Assembly (NCBI GenBank): GCA_964568365.1
Contig: CAZMQF010000119.1
Span: 1-8,071, forward strand
Origin: CAYLMG01 sp964568365
Lineage (GTDB): Bacteria; Planctomycetota; Phycisphaerae; Sedimentisphaerales; Anaerobacaceae
Direction of reading: 5' to 3'
Length of the DNA: 8,071 nt
Part shown: one piece after another, positions 5,568 through 8,071 of the stretch
How positions within the stretch are numbered: position 1 is the first letter of the stretch
How the letters are laid out: every line of letters starts with the position of its first letter
The notes under the pieces: model-generated
Seen by the model: the letters and a program-made list of their open reading frames with translations, nothing else
What the model was told of the DNA's origin: nothing
Databases searched by the model: none
Translations under genes and position numbers: made by a program

Positions 5568-6821
5568 ATGGAAAAAGGCGGCATATACGGCACAGCGATT
5601 CATAACTTCGAAAAAACGGTTGAAAGGTTAAACCTAAGCAGCTCAATCCGAGAAAAGATTCTTTATCCCAAGGAAAGAATTGAGATAAACATCGCACCGG
5701 TACTGTCAGACGGAAGGGTCATTCACATAAGAACCTTTGTAGTCAGGCACCAAGATGCACTCGGGCCGGCCAAGGGCGGCATAAGGATGACGGCGGATGT
5801 TACGCTCGACGATGTCACCGGCCTGGCAATGGAAATGACATGGAAGACTGCTCTCATCGGCGTCCCCTTCGGCGGGGGCAAATCAGCAATCCATTATGAC
5901 CCGTCAACAATTTCACCACAGGACAAGGAAATCATTATTCGCTGCTTTACACGCGGAGCAATGCGGTTCATCGGCCCGGAAGTATATATCCCCGCTCCCG
6001 ATATGGGAACAAATGAGCTTGATATGGCGCATATCCGAGACTGCATATCATATTCCGAGGGCATCTCAATAACAAAGGGCTGCTTTGTAACTGGAAAGCC
6101 GGTAATACTGGGAGGCATTGTCGGCAGAAAAGAGGCCACCGGTAAAGGCGTTGTCTTCAGCATCCTGGCTATGTGCGAAAAGCTCAGCATCGACATCGCT
6201 AAAATGCGCATCGCCCTGCAGGGATTCGGTAATGTCGGCTCTGTCACCGCAGCCGAGATAGTCAAATACGGGGCAAAGGTCATCGCAGTTGCCGATATTA
6301 CAGGCGGCATTGTGAACAATAAAGGCCTGAATACCGAAGCGCTTGCCGACCACGTACAAAAAACGGGCGGTGTTAAGAATTTTGCAAACGCACAACAAAT
6401 CAATAGAGAAAAAATATTCGAGGTCGAATGCGACATACTTATCCCCGCTGCCGCAGGCTCGCAAATAACAACCGAAAAGGCCCCTAAGATAAATACTCGA
6501 TTCATTGCCGAGGGTGCAAACGCACCGACCACCCCGCAGGCGGATAAAATCCTCGCTGAACGCGGCATAAAAGTAATTCCCGATATCCTCTGCAATGCAG
6601 GCGGTGTCTTCGTATCTTACCTCGAATACACGCAAGAAACACAGCGAGAGCAGATGACACTTGCGGAGGTTGAAGGCCGGCTCGAAAACAGAATGAAACA
6701 GCGATTCAACAACGTATTTGTTTACGCCGGGCAAAAGAAACTGACTATGAGACAGGCGGCTATGGATATGGCCGTCAGCAAAGTGGTTGAAGCAATACTA
6801 ACAAGAGGACTGCTGCCGTAA
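5568..6821 (+). CDS. Glu/Leu/Phe/Val dehydrogenase family protein, probable glutamate dehydrogenase (RocG/GudB-like subfamily)
   Basis: The 417-residue cytoplasmic enzyme belongs to the same superfamily as gdhA but to the shorter subfamily seen in Bacillus RocG/GudB and archaea. Catalytic residues are in place: Lys69 in GPAKGGIRM, Lys93 in TWKTAL, Lys105 in FGGGKS, Asp145 in APDMGTNE, Ser350 in VFVSY. The Rossmann motif is GFGNVG (219-224), with ADITGG at 242-247. The likely reaction is reversible oxidative deamination of glutamate; NAD use is typical of this subfamily but not proven. Lys69 with the small 'TWKTAL' pocket argues for glutamate rather than branched-chain substrates, though amino-acid specificity can shift. 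ATG 5568 is chosen over TTG 5532, because TTG lies against the terminator T-run and would add 12 residues without a ribosome-binding site. Only a weak AGAAA precedes ATG 5568. The glycosylase gene follows 67 nt downstream of the stop and may be co-transcribed. Confidence 0.94.
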   Translation: MEKGGIYGTAIHNFEKTVERLNLSSSIREKILYPKERIEINIAPVLSDGRVIHIRTFVVRHQDALGPAKGGIRMTADVTLDDVTGLAMEMTWKTALIGVPFGGGKSAIHYDPSTISPQDKEIIIRCFTRGAMRFIGPEVYIPAPDMGTNELDMAHIRDCISYSEGISITKGCFVTGKPVILGGIVGRKEATGKGVVFSILAMCEKLSIDIAKMRIALQGFGNVGSVTAAEIVKYGAKVIAVADITGGIVNNKGLNTEALADHVQKTGGVKNFANAQQINREKIFEVECDILIPAAAGSQITTEKAPKINTRFIAEGANAPTTPQADKILAERGIKVIPDILCNAGGVFVSYLEYTQETQREQMTLAEVEGRLENRMKQRFNNVFVYAGQKKLTMRQAAMDMAVSKVVEAILTRGLLP

Positions 6822-6830
6822 ACGTATCAA

Positions 6831-6871
6831 GGGCTTCCAGCCCGTGGAGGCACGGCCAAGATGGCCGTGCT
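6831..6871 (+). repeat. Paired palindromic repeat upstream of the glycosylase gene
   Basis: Two hairpins lie side by side: gggct-tcc-agccc (6831-6843), whose right arm continues as gtgg with no left partner, and gcacggcca-aga-tggccgtgc (6850-6870, 9 bp). No T-run follows, so it is a poor terminator. Closely similar hairpins occur at 7605-7653 after the glycosylase gene. The composition suggests a dispersed extragenic palindrome rather than a gene-specific signal. Confidence 0.7.
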
Positions 6872-6888
6872 ACTTGAGGATTTGCAAA

Positions 6889-7599
6889 ATGGATTTGAAT
6901 AAAGCAGCACAGCAGCACGCAGAGATGGAAAATTTCTTTTCCGGCGGCTTCGCCGCCAAGGACCCGGAAATTGCCCGCAAAAAAATCGAGCGTGAGAAAA
7001 GGGCTAAGCAGGCAAAAATCGAGCTCGAAAAACTAAATGATGAGGTCCATAACTGCCGTAAATGCGAGCTCGGCAGTCAGCGAAAAAATGCCGTTCCCGG
7101 CGAGGGTAGCCCAGCCGCCCGGATAATGTTCATCGGCGAAGCGCCCGGCGCCGATGAGGACGCGCAGGGCCGGCCGTTCGTCGGCAGAGCAGGTAAACTG
7201 CTCGATAAAATCATTGATGCGATGAGGCTGAAACGCGAAGATGTGTTTATCGGCAATATCCTGAAATGCCGGCCGCCGGAAAACAGAGACCCCAAAGCAG
7301 AAGAGGTTTTTAGCTGCCTGCCGTACCTGCAAAGACAGATAGAGATTATTCAGCCGGACATCATTGTTGCACTGGGCGCACACGCAGCAAGAACGCTTCT
7401 GGAAAATACCAAATCCATCGGCCAGCTCAGAGGCCACATCCACGAATATTATCCCGGCTTAGGCAAGCCCGCGATAAGGCTTTTAGCGACGTATCATCCT
7501 GCGTATTTATTGCGCAGCTACACACATGAGAACCGCCTGCGGGTCTGGGAGGATATGAAAAAGGTACTGGCTGAACTCGATCTCCCCGTGCCGGAATAA
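6889..7599 (+). CDS. Uracil-DNA glycosylase, family 4 (4Fe-4S type)
   Basis: The 236-residue cytoplasmic enzyme removes uracil from DNA to start base-excision repair. Motif 1, GEAPGADEDAQGRPFVG, is at 83-99. Motif 2, HPAYLLR, is at 203-209. Four cysteines fit the family 4 iron-sulphur cluster: Cys56-X2-Cys59 and Cys127-X15-Cys143. The stretch GNILKCRPPENRDP (122-135) is also characteristic. The N-terminal 50 residues are an extra charged segment, with a likely helix or coiled coil at 28-50 (KKIEREKRAKQAK), longer than in minimal family 4 enzymes. ATG 6889 is chosen because GAGGA ends 8 nt upstream; the alternative GTG 6844 lies inside the palindromic repeat and would add 15 residues of repeat-derived sequence. 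It follows the dehydrogenase gene by 67 nt. There is no obvious functional link to glutamate metabolism. Confidence 0.95.
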   Translation: MDLNKAAQQHAEMENFFSGGFAAKDPEIARKKIEREKRAKQAKIELEKLNDEVHNCRKCELGSQRKNAVPGEGSPAARIMFIGEAPGADEDAQGRPFVGRAGKLLDKIIDAMRLKREDVFIGNILKCRPPENRDPKAEEVFSCLPYLQRQIEIIQPDIIVALGAHAARTLLENTKSIGQLRGHIHEYYPGLGKPAIRLLATYHPAYLLRSYTHENRLRVWEDMKKVLAELDLPVPE

Positions 7600-7604
7600 T
7601 AATC

Positions 7605-7653
7605 GTAACACGGCCATCCTGGCTGTGTTACCACGGGCTTCCAGCCCGTGGTA
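7605..7653 (+). repeat. Overlapping pair of palindromic hairpins downstream of the glycosylase gene
   Basis: Hairpin 1 is gtaacacggcca-tcc-tggctgtgttac (7605-7631), 12 bp with one G-T pair. Hairpin 2 is taccacgggct-tcc-agcccgtggta (7629-7653), a perfect 11-bp stem. They share 7629-7631, so in RNA they could not both fully form. Both have the trinucleotide loop TCC. No T-run follows, though the first hairpin lies 5 nt after the stop codon and may protect the 3' end or weakly terminate. The sequences match the hairpin pair at 6831-6871 in core composition. Confidence 0.75.
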
Positions 7654-7790
7654 TATTACCAAAACGAAAATCAACCACGAAAAGGCACGAAGATACGAAT
7701 ATCTAATATCGAACAAGGAATATCGAAGTCTTTGACGATGGAGGGCGGATTGACTGGCGATTAATTAACCGCGGATTCCACGGAAAATAA
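7654..7790. repeat. Non-coding mosaic of short dispersed-repeat-like strings
   Basis: No credible gene is present. Three strings stand out: accacgaaaaggcacgaag (about 7674-7692); an 'AATATC' cluster (about 7698-7726) with taatatcgaa and gaatatcgaa close together; and aaccgcggattccacggaaa (about 7768-7787). I recall near-identical strings scattered through planctomycete and related genomes, often near genes for four-helix-bundle or GxxExxY proteins. This is memory, not a search. Together they look like decayed or nested copies of intergenic repeats. Confidence 0.45.
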
Positions 7791-7801
7791 TTAGAACTTG
7801 T

Positions 7802-7874
7802 AAGCCAAAACAAAGCCAATTCAAACCCAATTCAAACCCGATTTTGGCTTTGTTTTCCCCGATTTTGGCTTTGT
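7802..7874. repeat. Compact block of direct and inverted repeats
   Basis: aattcaaaccc occurs twice in perfect tandem (7818-7828, 7829-7839). cccgattttggctttgt occurs twice (7837-7853, 7858-7874), with a 21-nt period. The segment 7807-7819 is the perfect reverse complement of 7844-7856 (13 bp, 24-nt loop), and aagccaaaa (7802-7810) is complementary to both ttttggctt copies (7842-7850, 7862-7870), so alternative stem-loops are possible. One plus-strand frame stays open through the block but has no start codon or ribosome-binding site. I see no gene here. Confidence 0.65.
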
Positions 7875-7929
7875 AATTCACCAACTCCTGACCTTAAACG
7901 TCACGTTAAATATATAAAGAAGAATAAGC

Positions 7930-7969
7930 AGGCTAAAAACAGGGTTTTCAGCCTAAAAATGAGATTTTT
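7930..7969. repeat. Two adjacent small hairpins
   Basis: aggctaaaaac (7930-7940) pairs with gttttcagcct (7944-7954) over 11 positions with one mismatch. aaaaat-gag-attttt (7955-7969) forms a 6-bp A/T stem. Neither is followed by a plus-strand T-run. They precede the promoter at 8024 by about 55 nt and might be an upstream regulatory structure, or chance in AT-rich DNA. Confidence 0.35.
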
Positions 7970-8023
7970 GTGGAAAAATCAAAAAAACAGCAAAAAAAAT
8001 GAAAAAATATTTTTATTTTTTTA

Positions 8024-8052
8024 TTGACTTCGCCACGGGTCCGATATAAAAT
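8024..8052 (+). promoter_or_regulatory. Strong sigma70-like promoter for a gene starting beyond the right edge
   Basis: TTGACT (8024-8029, 5 of 6) and TAAAAT (8047-8052, 5 of 6) have the ideal 17-nt spacer. Alternating A and T tracts at 7999-8023 sit just upstream like an UP element. Transcription would start near 8059. A purine-rich AGAAGG ribosome-binding site occupies 8066-8071 at the very edge, so a start codon is expected within about 10 nt outside the window. The gene itself is not visible. Confidence 0.65.
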
Positions 8053-8071
8053 GCTACTAATAAGAAGAAGG

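Noticed and set aside
5894..6734. Two long minus-strand open frames (233 and 222 codons) opposite the second dehydrogenase
   Set aside because: They lie antisense to a clearly conserved enzyme, have no recognisable motifs, and arise from the codon bias of the real gene.
6844..6888. Upstream GTG start for the uracil-DNA glycosylase
   Set aside because: It lies inside the palindromic repeat, while ATG 6889 has a good GAGGA site 8 nt upstream.
7507..7716. Minus-strand 69-codon open frame at the end of the glycosylase gene
   Set aside because: Composed of glycosylase antisense plus intergenic repeat sequence; no ribosome-binding site or conserved features.
7802..7874. CRISPR array
   Set aside because: The repeats are 11 and 17 nt with almost no spacers and only two copies each; no cas gene is nearby.
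7955..7990. Rho-independent terminator on either strand
   Set aside because: The stems are short or mismatched and lack a properly placed T-run.

Overview
The window looks like bacterial chromosome from a Planctomycetota-type organism, possibly a Phycisphaerae/Sedimentisphaerales-like lineage. I infer this from the gene styles and from the intergenic DNA, which carries 'cacgggct-tcc-agcccgtg' hairpins, 'accacgaa..ggcacgaag' strings and 'aaagccaattcaaaccc' strings that I remember from such genomes. That recollection cannot be tested here. No rRNA, tRNA, CRISPR array, transposase or phage gene is visible.

Positions 1-3948 hold a compact minus-strand gene set, read right to left: a LysR-type regulator, a HAD-superfamily phosphatase, a 767-residue lipoprotein, and the start of a further gene cut by the window edge. 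The first three are separated by exactly 25 nt each, and the lipoprotein and the last gene overlap, so they are probably one operon. The lipoprotein is the most unusual gene. It has three copies of a metallopeptidase-like domain (HExxH plus a downstream NxAEYWAE motif, resembling the anthrax-lethal-factor/M34 type). Copy 1 keeps HEFAH, copy 2 has HEFGGH with one extra residue, and copy 3 has REFAK. Its stop codon lies just after a run of nine A, and the next reading frame continues directly across that run.

Positions 3949-4129 are an AT-rich divergent promoter region with two inverted repeats. It separates the regulator from gdhA, a 447-residue NADP-type glutamate dehydrogenase (4130-5473). 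A strong intrinsic terminator (5501-5530) follows. Almost directly after it comes a second glutamate dehydrogenase-family enzyme of another subfamily (5568-6821, 417 residues), apparently with its own promoter and very little leader. A family 4 (4Fe-4S) uracil-DNA glycosylase (6889-7599) comes next, with palindromic hairpin pairs on both sides.

Positions 7600-8071 contain no gene that I can support. They hold hairpins, a mosaic of short dispersed-repeat-like strings, a small repeat block with direct and inverted copies, and at the far right a strong sigma70-like promoter and ribosome-binding site for a gene beginning just outside the window.

Functionally, the centre of the window is nitrogen/glutamate metabolism: two enzymes that interconvert glutamate and 2-oxoglutarate plus ammonium, with a divergent LysR regulator that could control gdhA. 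The HAD phosphatase and the multi-domain lipoprotein have no clear metabolic link to this.
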